Below are positions 12,999 through 24,496 of a stretch of DNA of 64,000 nt, piece by piece (within the stretch, counting starts at the first letter, position 1; each line of letters starts with the position of its first letter). The DNA lies in contig OZ020598.1 in assembly GCA_963971535.1 (NCBI GenBank), forward strand, positions 95,805,619 to 95,869,618, written 5' to 3'. The notes under the pieces were generated by a model that was not told the DNA's origin, made no database searches, and was given only the letters and a program-made list of their open reading frames with translations. Source of the stretch: Notolepis coatsorum. Taxonomy: Eukaryota > Chordata > Actinopteri > Aulopiformes > Paralepididae. The position numbers and the translations under genes are program-made.

Positions 12999-13374
12999 GC
13001 CAGATGCCTGTTTTTGAGTTCCAGCTGAGAGGTAGGGGTTGGAAAACATAACGGTTCCATAACCAGAAGTATTATGTAGTACAGGTCCAATGTTTAGAAC
13101 AATCCGAGGGAACATTTGTGTTTTAAACATGTTTCTGTAATGTGTGTACCGGCAATAATTCTGCATGATTATCCAAAATGGCCGTCCGTTGCCATTCATT
13201 GCGACGCGCTAGTCAAAACAATCAACTTGTTGGTCCTCGACTTTGTCTTTGTTGTTGCCCTCCCGTAGGATACTGTTGGCTAGGATATGGACACTTTGTT
13301 TTTTTGTCTGTCTAAGACTATAGAAGAAGGCCTGAAGACCGAGCCTGGTTGGGGGCTGAAGGACCACAGCCAGA

Positions 13375-15248
13375 GCCTGGCCTGGACGTGTGAATATTAA
13401 AGGCAACCAACTTGTGTTCAGCTTTTCGTTCAGCGTTTCTCTGATTGGCCACACGGCCACGTGACCGCCCCCGCCCCCTTTTGCCGCGAGCGCGGCAGAG
13501 GTCCCAAATCAAATGAATGAAGCGCGGAGCATAATGTATAATGTTATTTTGCGGAGCATAATGTATAATGTTATTTCGCGTTTGTAACGTCATAACATCA
13601 GTGGAGGCTGCTGACTGATTAATAATAAGCTCTCTTTTTACACCCATGGGCCATGTGGAACACCTTTCTAAAAAGTTGAAAGTAAAAATATGTATAGAAA
13701 CAAATCATGCTTTTCTGCTGCCAGTAAGAAGACCATTGTACAATAATCCACAATTATGTCTGTATTTGATTATGGTGAAATTATGTACATGCATGCCTCT
13801 CCCTCCACCTGAAAGCCCATCCACGCTGTGTATCATAGAGCACTGGGTTTTATCACTGGATATACATTTCTCACTCACCATTGTATTTTATATGAAAATA
13901 ATTGTAAGTAGGTGAATTCTACACATCTGACAACGCCATCTGACAATATCATAATGATGTGTTTTCTATATTATATCCACAATCATTCATCTAAAAAATT
14001 GTATGGGCGTAAATACATGTTAAGATATTCAAAATCGTCACAGCAGTATAGTTTGTTTATACTTCAGAAGTATGATATTTGAACGCGGTCCCCAAAATGA
14101 ATGGAAGCGAATGAGGCGCCTGACGCCTGACACCTGGGAGGAATGGGGGCGTGTTGCAGCGTTGGGGATGTTTAAAAAATATAATTTAATATTAGTGGGC
14201 AAGGCGCTCGCCACGAATGACGGAGACGCTGGGCTTGCCTGTTCGAGCCCAGCGCTCCACATTGCTTTCAGTTTAGCTGGCCGTCCATACTAATACACAT
14301 TGGCCGTATTAGGGGGTGGGAAACTGATGGGTGGGGATCGGGCGTTGTGGACAGCGACTCCTACAGGTCGGTTGGTGCGCCTGCGCAGTAGAATCAGGAA
14401 GTGTCGGGGGCAGCGTGAGCCTCCCACGCGTTACTCCTCGCCACTGAGAGATCGAGCTGCGCAGGTGAAAAGATGCGACTGCTGTTACCTCAAGTACCGG
14501 AGGGGACTTGTGCTATGTATGTCCACATTGCAGCCGGCTTGTGGGAGGCAAGAAACAGCGTTTGTGACAGGGGAGGGTTGAATTGGATGATACGAAATTG
14601 GGATGGGAGAAAATATAGAAAATGGGAGAAAAAGTGGATAAAAAAATATATATATATATAATTTAATATATAATATAATATAATAATCCACTGATGTAGC
14701 GTGATTCAAACCCCCTCAATGTGCAGTTTCTAGTTAATCAGTCAGTTACGCAGCCTCCACTGATGTACAGTGACGAGTGAATCTGGTAGTTGGTTTATGA
14801 CGTTACGAGTTAATCAGTCAGCAGCCTCCACTGATGTTATGACGCGAAATAACATTATACATTATGCTCCGCGAAATAAAGAGAGCTTATTATTAATCAG
14901 TCAGCAGCCTCCACTGATGTTATGACGTTACAAACGCGAAATAACATTATACATTATGCTCCGCGAAATAAAGAGAGCTTATTATTAATCAGTCAGCAGC
15001 CTCCACTGATGTTATGACGTTACAAACGCGAAATAACATTATACATTATGCTCCGCGAAATAACATTATACATTATGCTCTGCGAAATAACATTATACAT
15101 TATGCTCCGCGCTTCATTCATTTCATTTGGGACCTCTGTCGCTTGCAGGGACCTCTGCCGCGCTCGCGGCAAAAGGGGGCGGGGGGTCGTGGCCAATCAG
15201 AGAAAAGCTGAACACAAGTTGCCTTTAATATTCACGCGGCCTGGACCC
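13375..15248. mobile_element. Large fold-back element with hAT-type inner termini
   Basis: The left arm (about 13375-13598) is the inverted complement of the right arm (about 15009-15248), through CCTGGACG..., the GC-rich CCGCGAGCGCGGC segment and repeats of GGAGCATAATGTATAATGTT. Between them, 13599-15008 begins CAGTGGAGGCTGCTGACTG and ends in the exact inverted complement over about 39 bp. The right side carries several tandem copies (about 83-92 bp period) of the terminus plus adjoining arm, with CCTCCACTG at about 14753, 14824, 14907 and 14999. A TA-rich run at 14640-14690 resembles 50200-50243 in another CAGTGGAGG element. No transposase was seen. Confidence 0.75.
14192..14262 (+). ncRNA. 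tRNA-like relic (probably SINE- or tRNA-derived)
   Basis: The sequence has a box-A-like GTGGGCAAGGCGCTC and a box-B-like TGTTCGAGCCC at tRNA-like spacing. The arms do not fold into a convincing cloverleaf, and it lies inside the fold-back element. It is best regarded as a decayed tRNA-derived sequence, not a tRNA gene. Confidence 0.3.
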
Positions 15249-16578
15249 CCCTACTAACCCTCACCGTCTCTCCTCTGCTCTCTCTATTCGGCTCCCATCA
15301 GTGGGGCAAGAACTGTAGATTTTCAGCCTCGCTCTCTGGAGCTTAAACGGAGTTTAGATTCCTGGCTAAAGGAGCGCGTCGCGGCTCATGCGCGTCGCGG
15401 CTCATGCGCATGCGCGCGCTCGGCCAATCAGAGCGCAAAACGCCAATGCGGAAGCACTCTTCGGCTGCCTTTAATATAGACGCATCCCGGACTTGAAAAT
15501 CTTGTTGTAATTGTCGTTGAACTTGCCTCCAGCTAGGCCAGGGGCCCCACAATATCTTTACAGCCTGTTTGTTTTCCCTATTGCAGCTCATGTGGACATG
15601 AGAAGAGGTGTATGACTCCAAACAATGAACATTGTCTAATGTCATAGGTTTTAGAAGTGTTATGAATGGTCAAGCACTTTTACCAGTCATACCACTCCCG
15701 GGTGACTCTCTCGCACACCTTCTCTTTCTTCACTCCATCACATATTCTCACCCGCCCCCCACCCCCCTCTCTCCTTTTTACTAAATCATCTTGGTGGCAT
15801 TGATTACGTTTCATGGTGTGGTGTGTATCATTAATTCAACTTCAAACCCTGTAAATGTTTTGTGTGTGTGTTGGTTGCTGATGATTAGACCTTCGCTCTC
15901 TGTCCATGGTGGTGGTGAAATACATGCCAACATAGAGAGGATGAAAGCTCTATCTAAGTCAGACATTAGGCATTGTGAGAGATGTAGATGGATTTGTATT
16001 GACGCCACATGGTTTTCCCGTCAAAATGCATTAAATATTAAGGCCAAGAAAACTCCATAGAGTGTGTATATTTGGCATAACGGACTGTCGGACCAATGGG
16101 CTTTTGGTCCCTCGGGAAATATATAGGACTATTGTGCTCTCAGAATAATGGGCCGCCGCACTTATGGGCAGTCTCCCATTGTATTCCGATGTAGAATATG
16201 AAAAGAACACATCTAAAATACCAAGTGAAAACGCTGAATCAACTAAGACTAAACCCAGCCGAGGTCAGGCCCTGGCCACAGGTGGAGTGATGATTCATCT
16301 GCTTTCTGACATCAGGCAGCTTCTGGTGTGGACCTGGTTCCTAGCTAGGCCTCAGTGTAGCATTCTCCCCTTTGGCTCAAACTAAACACTAAACACACTA
16401 TCGAGCACGATTCTACCCACACTGCAAACGTGAACCAGAGGATCCTTGGTGTGGCGGGACGCACACAAGCTCATAATTTACGCTATTCCAGTAACAGTTT
16501 TTGCTCAAAGGCCTGCACCTCAGGCTTATAGAGGGAAGTACCCTGACATTTTCTTTGTGATAAATTATTTACACATAC
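15249..16578. other. Non-coding stretch, nothing recognised
   Basis: Starts GC-rich with a short internal duplication (GCGCGTCGCGGCTCATGC-like, about 15375-15410), then becomes mixed sequence. No convincing gene, RNA or element ends were found. Confidence 0.4.
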
Positions 16579-16815
16579 ATCTAGATCAGGGGTGTCAAAC
16601 ATAAATATATACGGCCCGCTAGGGCGTCCAGCTTGGCCCGCCGGATGACTTTGCCAAGTGTGGAAGACATAAATTGCATTTCTATAAAACTTTACTTCAT
16701 AATAAAAGTAACAGCTATTCCAAATCAGTCAACTGGGGGTCATACTGTATCCGTAAGAGCATAGAGAGACTGTAAAACAAGTAATATGTTAAGAGTAGCG
16801 ATTGTAACACAACAC

Positions 16816-17168
16816 TAGGGATGTTCGATATTGGCTTTTTTACCGATATCCGATATACCGATATTGTCCAACTCTTAATTTCCGATACCGATATCAACCG
16901 ATACCGATATAGGCAGGGTTTCCCCCCCAATTCTTTTTGATAATTTCAGGTAACTAACATTACATATCTCTTTTTGTGGAATTAACACAACATTATGCAT
17001 ACTTTTGACAATAAATAAAATAAGAATTTGTTCTTACTTGCTTGCCTGGGTACATGAAGGTTAAATAAATGTAAAAAAAATAAATAAAAGAATTCAACCA
17101 ATACCGATAATTCACGATATTACATTTTAATTCCAATATTGGTAGGCCGATAATATCAGACATCCCTA
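16816..17168. mobile_element. TAGGGATGT MITE, 353 bp (hAT-like)
   Basis: The termini are TAGGGATGTTCGATATTGGC and the complement of TAGGGATGTCTGATATTATC, with repeated CCGATATC words inside. It is the same family as 46240-46543 in the opposite orientation. The flanks CACAACAC and CTGAGAAC no longer match as a duplication. It lies inside the hAT element 16587-19333. Confidence 0.8.
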
Positions 17169-17239
17169 CTGAGAACCATATACTAAATAGCAGATGGCAT
17201 CAATCCACCTGTCAAGAAATAGGACAGCTTGCAAGGACA

Positions 17240-17673
17240 ACTGAGAAAAGAAAAGATAAATGACCTGCTAGTGGGTCTAAAGAAACAACAGTCCGTTTTT
17301 ACCTGCAGCCGACAGATACGTGATGCAGCAGTGAAAGCTAGCCATCTTATTGCGAGCAAAATAGCACCAGCAAAGTCATAGGCCTACTGTGAGGATGGGT
17401 TTGTGAAAACATGCTACGGTAGTTTTGCCAGGATAGCCCAAATTGACAACCCTGGCAGCAAATGTCTTGACAGTGTTTGGGACTACCTACCTTTGTGAAC
17501 AGGTTTTCTCTGTAATGAACATCACTAAAACAAAGCTGTGCTCAAGGATCACAAATGAGCACTTGAATGGTATTCTTAAATTGGCTGCTACTCAGGATTT
17601 TAAGCCTGATATTGATGCACTTGTGAAGGCTAAAATATGCCAAATTTCAGGAGCAAATTCATCGGTGAGTTGA
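17240..17673 (+). pseudogene. hAT transposase relic, GTF2IRD2-like
   Basis: Two blocks of a domesticable hAT transposase are readable. The first, about 17250-17370, gives VGLKKQQSVFT and AAVKASHLIASKIA, the N-terminal part. The second, 17443-17673, gives LCEQVFSVMNITKTKL followed by ITNEHLNGILKLAATQD, the C-terminal hATC dimerisation domain. Stops and a frame change separate them, and the central catalytic domain is missing. In intact relatives (GTF2IRD2-type and Charlie8-like transposases) the protein cuts and joins hAT ends. This copy cannot. The family call rests on remembered motif resemblance. Confidence 0.75.
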
Positions 17674-18042
17674 CCTACTTCATGTTACATAATGCTTCAG
17701 ACACTTTTGCATCCTCCTGAAGAATACAGTTCTGTGAAAATGAACATTTGCTGTTGAAATATTTGACACTGAACATTGTGTGCAATATAATGTCAATCAG
17801 CAGCTTCACTACAAAATAGTTTGGTTTGGTGGAACACTGTGGCTCATGCACTGCCCCAAGGTTTTTTCAATGTACTGTATGAACTATATTTACAAGGCAA
17901 GGTGGGGTAATCTAACATTCTTGCTTAATAGTTCCCACGTTTGTTTGTATTTTGTGGTGAGTCAGTTCAGGTCGACAGATAACTACACATATGTGGAAAT
18001 GTTAGTACATTTAAAATATATATTTCTTTTAGATATAGAGAA

Positions 18043-18960
18043 GTTTATTTTTTTATTTTTTTTTAACAATATATTTATTGGGTTTTAGTTTGCAAATTAC
18101 AACATGTATATCAGCAGAGCAGTATTCAGCAAACATTTTCACCCCGTTCTCCCTCCCCTAACCCCACCCCACACAAAATAATAATTAACTTCAAAAACAG
18201 GTTCACATAGGAAGGATACAGATTTAAATAATAAAAAATAAAAAATAAACATAAATAAATAATAATACAACCAAGATGTTTTACACATTAAGTAAAGGGT
18301 GTTTCTTGTCGTTTTTACACAATAATAAGAGTTGTCCCACAGTACTCCCCCTAATCCTGTTCTTGTTGAAGCAAGTTCCCAACATTCGTATTATGCTTTA
18401 AGAAGTACACAAATGGTCGCCAGGCATTATCAAAAATGTTTTGTTTACGTCTAACAATATACACCATCTTTTCCATTGACATATTTGAAGCCATTTCTTT
18501 AATCCACATACCAATTCTTGGTCCATAAAATTTTTTCCAATTAAGAGCTATTACACGTTTTGCTTGTAATATGCACATATCTATAAATCTAAACTCTTTG
18601 CGTTGTAGATGTGGGGTGGTAGGATATAAACCAAGAATAAAAAGCTTGGGATTCTATGGCAACTTCTTTGATAAAATTTGATCGATCAGATCAATAACAT
18701 CTTGCCAGAAGGTTTTCACTTTCACACATTCCCATATGCAGTGGAACAGTGTCCCCCTTTCCTCACTACACTTAATACAAGTATCTGGAATATTATCATT
18801 AAACGTATGCAATTTAACAGGAGTACGCATCAGCCATTTATATTGTATACGTTTTAGGTTGCTACTGACTGTCTGACTCTGTGCCTCTTTACATGCCACG
18901 CTCCATTCTTCTAAAGATATTTCCTCCTCTATGTCTTCGTTCCATTGATTCAGTTAAAAA
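18043..18960 (-). pseudogene. L1-like LINE, ORF2 C-terminus and 3' end
   Basis: Read on the minus strand, 18899-18654 gives KRIQYKWLMRTPVKLH and a CxxC...GTLFHCIWEC zinc-knuckle pattern typical of the C-terminus of L1/Tx1 ORF2. A broken continuation at 18578-18351 gives NWKKFYGPRIGMWIKEMAS. A 3' UTR with AATAAA follows, with an A-rich tail corresponding to the T-rich run at about 18043-18063. Only the 3' end was inserted, and at least one frame break is present. It lies inside the hAT element. Confidence 0.8.
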
Positions 18961-19341
18961 AAACTAAAATAAAGTTTATTTAGTTAGAAAGTCAAATACT
19001 ATATTTTTCAGTTCCAAATAGTGACTTATAGTTTTTCTTCGTTGTATATCCAATGTGATCTGTAAGTTGTAATGCACATGTGTAAATGATGAACTGAAGC
19101 ACAGTATTGTTGAAATTGTACTTGTTTTTCTTAATACATTTCAGTTTGTTCAAAAGATAGCTCATTACATGTGAACATTTTCTGAATGTACTTGTACTCA
19201 TTTGCACTTAAACGTAAACAAGAAGTATTGTCGTTATGTCATGGGTTATTATGCTATGATGTTACTGGTCCGGCCCACTTGAGATCAAAATGGGCCGTAT
19301 GAGGCCCCCCCTAAAATTTGTTCGATACCCCGGCTCTAGAT

Positions 19342-20569
19342 ACACATACTGTAGACGAATTACATACATATACATCCTCACGACCCCATCCTCATACCAC
19401 CCAGGAATCCCATGTTATCTACATAAACCAACATAATTCAGTCACAAAGAGATTAGATAAGTATGCTACCTTCCTCCCTCATCCATGATGACATCCACGG
19501 AAACAGCCAAGAGCACACAAAATATACTATGCGTATAAAGTAACATAAGATATATTAATATGAAATAACCAAGGGATGTACTAGATATATGCATATGCAT
19601 TAACCAAATGATTTGCATAGCAGATATGTATACTACTCTAAACAAGCAAGCAAGAAAAAAGACCAACATATAAAAATATTAATAATACACTTGTATAGCA
19701 CCTTTTATACAATAATTGCAAGAATCTCTCAATAATATTAGACATAATACTTGACATTTCCCCAAAATCAAATAATCTCCTGACACTGTCAAAACATTTG
19801 AATAAAAGCGCCAATAGTATTGTCTGGACAAAAGCCACAAAATGTATTATATTCATTATATTAATAAGAAACCAGATGTTGTCAGTGGCAAGATGGCAGT
19901 GCCATGGCAAAGTTGAAAACAATATTTAAATAATAAATAAGATTGCATGGGATCTCTAGGTGGCTGGCTCAATATCATCCTTGATTTCATAGAGTAGATC
20001 AAGAATTGCTTGGGGTGGCAACCTGTGTCTCCGGTTGATTTTGGTCTCGCCTAAATCAAAATGTGATATTCTCATTAGAAATATTCTTTCACGAGCACGC
20101 CTGGCATTACATGCCTTCACCTGGCAACGATTACTGCTGCCATGATCACCCGAGACGCTGGCAGTGATGCTGGCAATGATGCCCCATTTTAGATGGGCTT
20201 AGTTACCACCAGATCTCTGAAGACGTAAGGAGCGTCGCTTTAACTGCGCCGTGCAATTTCATGAATTGGGAGTGTTTTTGGACGAGGCTAATTTGCATAG
20301 AAAGGGGAACATGTTCCGCCCATATTAACTCATTTAAATATGCGCAAATAGCACCGGACGCAATGCTGATGGAACACAGTTACCACCTCATTTCACGAGT
20401 TGCGCTTCCTTTGTGAATAGCAAACTGTGTTTCAGAGCTATTTGCGCTGGCATAGTGTTAGAAAAAGCTGTGTAAGCCCTTTGTGAATTTGCCCCACAGT
20501 CTTTGAATTCAGCCAGGTAGTAAGTGGATGCAGAACAAAACACCATGAGTACCATTCGAAGGCAGGTGA
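19342..20569. other. Non-coding, AT-rich stretch
   Basis: No gene seen. About 19720-19800 and 20500-20560 have counterparts at 27340-27430 and 27525-27580 in the same order, pointing to an unnamed dispersed repeat. Confidence 0.5.
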
Positions 20570-21166
20570 ACATTCGTAGTCTGGTTGTTCACACCAGCAG
20601 TAGAGCAGTAGCCTGGTTGTTCACACCAGCAGTAGAGCAGTAGTCTGGTTGTTCACACCAGCAGTAGTCTGGTTGTTCTCACCTGCAGTAGTCTGGTTGT
20701 TCACACCAGCAGTAGCCTGGTTGTTCTCACCCGCAGTAGAGCAGTAGCCTGGTTGTTCTCACCAGGAGTCGAGCAGTAGCCTGGTTGTTCTCACCAGCAG
20801 TAGAGCAGTAGCCTGGTTGTTCTCACCCGCAGTAGAGCAGTAGCCTGGTCCTGGTTGTTCACACCAGCAGTAGCCTGGTTGTTCACACCAGCAGTAGAGC
20901 AGTAGCCTGGTTGTTCACACCAGCAGTAGAGCAGTAGCCTGGTTGTTCACACCATCAATAGAGCAGTAGCCTGGTTGTTCACACCATCAGTAGCCTGGTC
21001 TGGTTGTTCACACCATCAGTAGAGCAGTAGCCTGGTCGTTCATACCAGCAGTAGAGCAGTAGCCTGGTTGTTCACACCATCAGTAGCCTGGTCTGGTTGT
21101 TCACACCAGCAGTAGACCAGTAGCCTGCTTGTTCACACCAGCAGTAGCCTGGTTGTTCTCACCAGC
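20570..21166. repeat. Minisatellite, left block (about 22/33-bp units)
   Basis: The core GCCTGGTTGTTCACACCAGC recurs, with or without an extra GTAGAGCAGTA, giving mixed units of about 22 and 33 bp. It stops at the tail of a LINE and resumes at 22866, so the array was one block before that insertion. Confidence 0.93.
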
Positions 21167-22865
21167 AGAATACAATAGAATAGAATACAATAGAATACAA
21201 TAGAATACAATAGAATACAATAGAATACAATAGAATACAATAGAATACAATAGAATAGAAATACTTTTATTATCCCGTGGGAAATTAGACACTGCAAATT
21301 GCTCAACATTTAAACATTTAGACAGGACAGGTCACAAATTAGAATAATAACACAAATCAAATCAAGTTGCCTATAGGATAAGAGTAGAGTCAAATAAAAT
21401 AGGATAAAATGAAATGAAATAAAATATACAGAAATAAATACAGTAAGAATATACTGAGCATACTGAGCATGGGGTAAACAATTTGGTCAATATAATTATA
21501 ATTTAAATCTAACTAAATGAAATATGAAATATATATTCCAGTATTCAGTGTAACTAGGTGCAGTATGCTTTAGGTAATGTATTGTCCTCCTTGGGTTCCA
21601 ATAGGACATAGATCAATGTCTGGCAGCCGTCGCTGCCCCCTGTTGTGGAGCCTGGAGGCCGCTAGTCGCGTCCTCCTGCCACTATTGAGCTGCCGCTCTG
21701 TGCTCAGTGATGCAGTGAAGCACAGTGATGCATTATATAGTCTGATGGCTGTTGGAATGAAGGACTTCCTGTGCCGTTCAGTGCTGCATTTGGGTAGTGT
21801 GAGCCTAGCACTGAACATGCTCCTCCTGTCAGCCAAGTCTGTGTATAGTGGGTGGGTGGGGTTTTCCCTGATGGCCTGGAGCTTAGCGAGGCTCCTCCTC
21901 TCCGCCACCCTCGCTAGAGAGTCCAGCTCCACCCCAACCACGCTGCTGGCCTTCCTGACCAGCTTATCCAGCCTGGTTGTGTCCACTGCTCTCAGTCCGC
22001 TGCCCCAGCAGGTCACAGCGTACAAGAAGGCGCCCGCCACCACCGACTCATAGAACATCCTCAACATCCTTGTACAGACATTGAAGGATCTCAGCCTTCT
22101 GAGGAAGTAGAGTCGGCTCTGGCCCTTCTTGTATAGTGCTTCTGCATGTTTTGACCCGTTCAGTTTGTTGTCGATGTGCACACCGAGGTGTTTGTACACC
22201 TCAACCATGTCCACATCAACTCCCCTGATGGAAACGGGGGTCACAGGTGCACTCCTCCTCCTCCCCAGCTCCACAACCAGTTCCTTGGTCTTTGCCACAT
22301 TTAGCTGCAGGTGGTTTTTGTCGCACCATGTGACAAAGTCCACTACCAGTTCCCGGTATTCCCTCTCGTCACCGTCCTTTATACATCCCACTATCGCAGA
22401 GTTATCAGAAAACTTCTGAAGGTGGCAGGACTCTGACCGATAGTGGAAGTCGTTGGTGTAGACAGTGAAGAGGAAGGGAGAGAGGACTGTCCCCTGCGGG
22501 GCCCCGGTGTTGCTGACCAGTCTGTCTGACACACAGCTCCGTATGCGCACGTACTGTGGTCTTCCCGTCAGATAGTCCACAACCCAGGACACCAGGGGGG
22601 CCTCTACTTGCATCGCCTCCAACTTCTCACCCAGTAGCCCAGGCCTTATGGTATCGAAAGCACTGGAGAAGTCAAAGAACATGATTCTCACAGTGCTCCC
22701 CGGCTTGTCTAGGTGAGTGTAGGCTCGGTTCAGCAGGTAGATGACAGCATCCTCTACCCCCAGTCGGGGCTGGTAGGCGAACTGGAGTGGGTCTAGGTGG
22801 GGTTTGGTCACCGGGCGGAGTTGCTCCAGGACTAACCTCTCCATGGTCTTCATTATATGAGAGGT
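21167..22865 (-). mobile_element. Rex1-like LINE, 5'-truncated, inside the minisatellite
   Basis: On the minus strand a truncated reverse-transcriptase frame (to 21570) is followed by a 3' UTR, then TAATAAAAGTATTTCTATTC and an ATTCT/ATTGT-type tail at 21167-21260. The upstream end at about 22865 stops inside the RT domain, so this is a typical 5'-truncated insertion. Minisatellite lies on both sides. A related 3' end is at about 49627-49985. Confidence 0.85.
21570..22853 (-). pseudogene. Rex1-like reverse transcriptase, truncated, altered active site
   Basis: An uninterrupted 427-codon frame covers most of the RT domain and the C-terminal region. In order: motif A FFDFSSAFDTI (about residues 59-69) with its catalytic Asp; motif B GAPQGTVLSPFLF (about 117-129); motif C KFSDNSAIVG (about 147-156); motif D-like LQLNVAKTKELVVEL; and VYKHLGVHIDNKL. 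Active LINE RTs have two Asp in motif C; here the second is Asn, which should abolish polymerisation. The apparent start Met is internal: the frame continues upstream as T-S-H-I before the element ends near 22865. The endonuclease is missing. LINE RT is certain, and Rex1/Babar affiliation is likely. Confidence 0.85.
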
Positions 22866-23395
22866 AGAGCAGTAGTCTGGTTGTTCACACCATCAGTAGA
22901 GCAGTAGTCTGGTTGTTCACACCATCAGTAGTGGTTGTTCACACCATCAGTAGAGCAGTAGCCTGGTTGTTCACACCATCAGTAGAGCAGTAGCCTGGTT
23001 GTTCTCACCATCAGTAGAGCAGTAGCCTGGTTGTTCACACCATCAGTAGAGCAGTAACCTGGTTGTTCACACCATCAGTAGCCTGGTTGTTCACACCATC
23101 AGTAGCCTGGTCTGGTTGTTCACACCATCAGTAGCCTGGTTGTTCACACCATCAGTAGCCTGGTCTGGTTGTTCACACCATCAGTAGCCTGGTTGTTCAC
23201 ACCAGCAGTAGAGCAGTAACCTGGTTGTTCACACCAGCAGTAGAGCAGTAGTCTGGTTGTTCACACCAGCAGTAGAGCAGTAGTCTGGTTGTTCACACCA
23301 GCAGTAGAGCAGTAGCCTGGTTGTTCACACCAGCAGTAGAGCAGTAACCTGGTTGTTCACACCAGCAGTATCCTGGTTGTTGTCACACCAGCATC
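22866..23395. repeat. Minisatellite, right block
   Basis: Continuation of the array at 20570-21166, with the same GTTGTTCACACCATCAGTAG-type units. Variants with CATCAG predominate on the left part and CAGCAG on the right part. Confidence 0.93.
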
Positions 23396-23609
23396 GATTC
23401 CACCACGTGCCTGCTCCTAATAATCACAGGTAGAGCTGATTTTTATCATGGTGTTACAAATCAAGATCTTGGTAACTCTTGGACATTTAAAATCCACGAT
23501 TTCAAGCCATTATGTCTGTTTGTAACCGTCTCGGACAGAGAGAGAAAGTGTCTCTCTCTCTGTTGTATCTCTATCACCTTTCACTCTTCCTCCTTTTCCT
23601 GTGTGTGTG

Positions 23610-23703
<94 letters not shown>

Positions 23704-24496
23704 GTATTTGACAAACCAAACAGATTTAGTTAACAAAGCACATCCTAACGTTCATTGTGTACCTTCACTGGTATACAATTAACATCTTAAAACCTTAATA
23801 ACAATAACAATAACTGCAATAAATTTTTCGGGTATGTCTGATTCGCTCAGGGCTCGCAGAGAAAATAGACAAGATGCCAAAACCATTGCTGCAGATCGCG
23901 GGCCGGCTGTGGAGCTCTGTGGTGTGGCATGTGGTGGATAGTGTGTCTAATCTGTTAACAAGGGCGCCGAAAGGAAACTGGCTGCTGTTCCCAGCGCTTC
24001 GAGGCTGTTCGGGCGCGTCCGCGTGTGGTGTGCCAGGTCTGTAAGGAGGTAGGGAGCTTACCCCATCTCTTAAAATCGGCATCATTGTAATCATTAGTGT
24101 CACAGGTCGAGTACCGGTATGACTGTGTATGAACGAATAATGGACTCTGTGAAGCGCTCTGAGTCAGAGCAACAGTCAGTCAGAGAAGAGCGCTATATAA
24201 ATCCAATCCATTATTATTACATAGAACCTGGACTACGTTTCGTGGTTTCCCACACAGTAATTCAACCCTTGGATTTGGGGGTAGGACATTTCTTATTCGA
24301 CAATCTGCTTACAGACGGACAATTGTCAGCACAGATGCAGTATGGCGTCAGGGAACCTTGTGTAACAGCAGCAGCCTATCAGAGAGTTGGGGCAGCACCC
24401 TGACCTACCAGCACTGAGCGGGAGTCAATGGGAGAAACCAGATGGTGTAATGTACACCCAGTAGGAAGCGCAAAAATGGCAGAACATATACACACA
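23396..24496. other. Non-coding stretch with GT/GTGC microsatellite
   Basis: A compound GT and GTGC microsatellite lies at 23600-23698. About 24150-24220 contains AGAGCGCTATATAAATCCA and a TTA run, a motif frequent in fish intergenic DNA. Nothing else was recognised. Confidence 0.6.

Larger units (their letters stand above)
16587..19333 (+). mobile_element. Old hAT transposon with nested insertions, 2747 bp
   Basis: The ends are CAGGGGTGTC and GATACCCCGG, an inverted repeat with two mismatches. They are flanked by ATCTAGAT (16579-16586) and CTCTAGAT (19334-19341), an 8-bp duplication with one change. Subterminal CGGCCCGC... and ...CGGCCCACTTGAG sequences are typical of this hAT group. The interior holds a broken transposase (17240-17673), a TAGGGATGT MITE (16816-17168) and an L1 3' end (about 18043-18960). 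The eroded ends and nesting mark it as old. Confidence 0.85.

Noticed and set aside
14192..14262. Possible tRNA gene
   Set aside because: Box-like motifs are present but there is no convincing cloverleaf or acceptor stem, and it lies within a fold-back repeat. Kept only as a low-confidence tRNA-like relic.
15343..15645. 100-codon minus-strand open frame
   Set aside because: No recognisable domain, and it crosses a GC-rich region with an internal duplication. Length alone is not evidence.
20570..23395. Regularly repeated short units resembling a CRISPR array
   Set aside because: Units are contiguous, with no unique spacers between conserved repeats, and the DNA is eukaryotic. It is a minisatellite split by a LINE.
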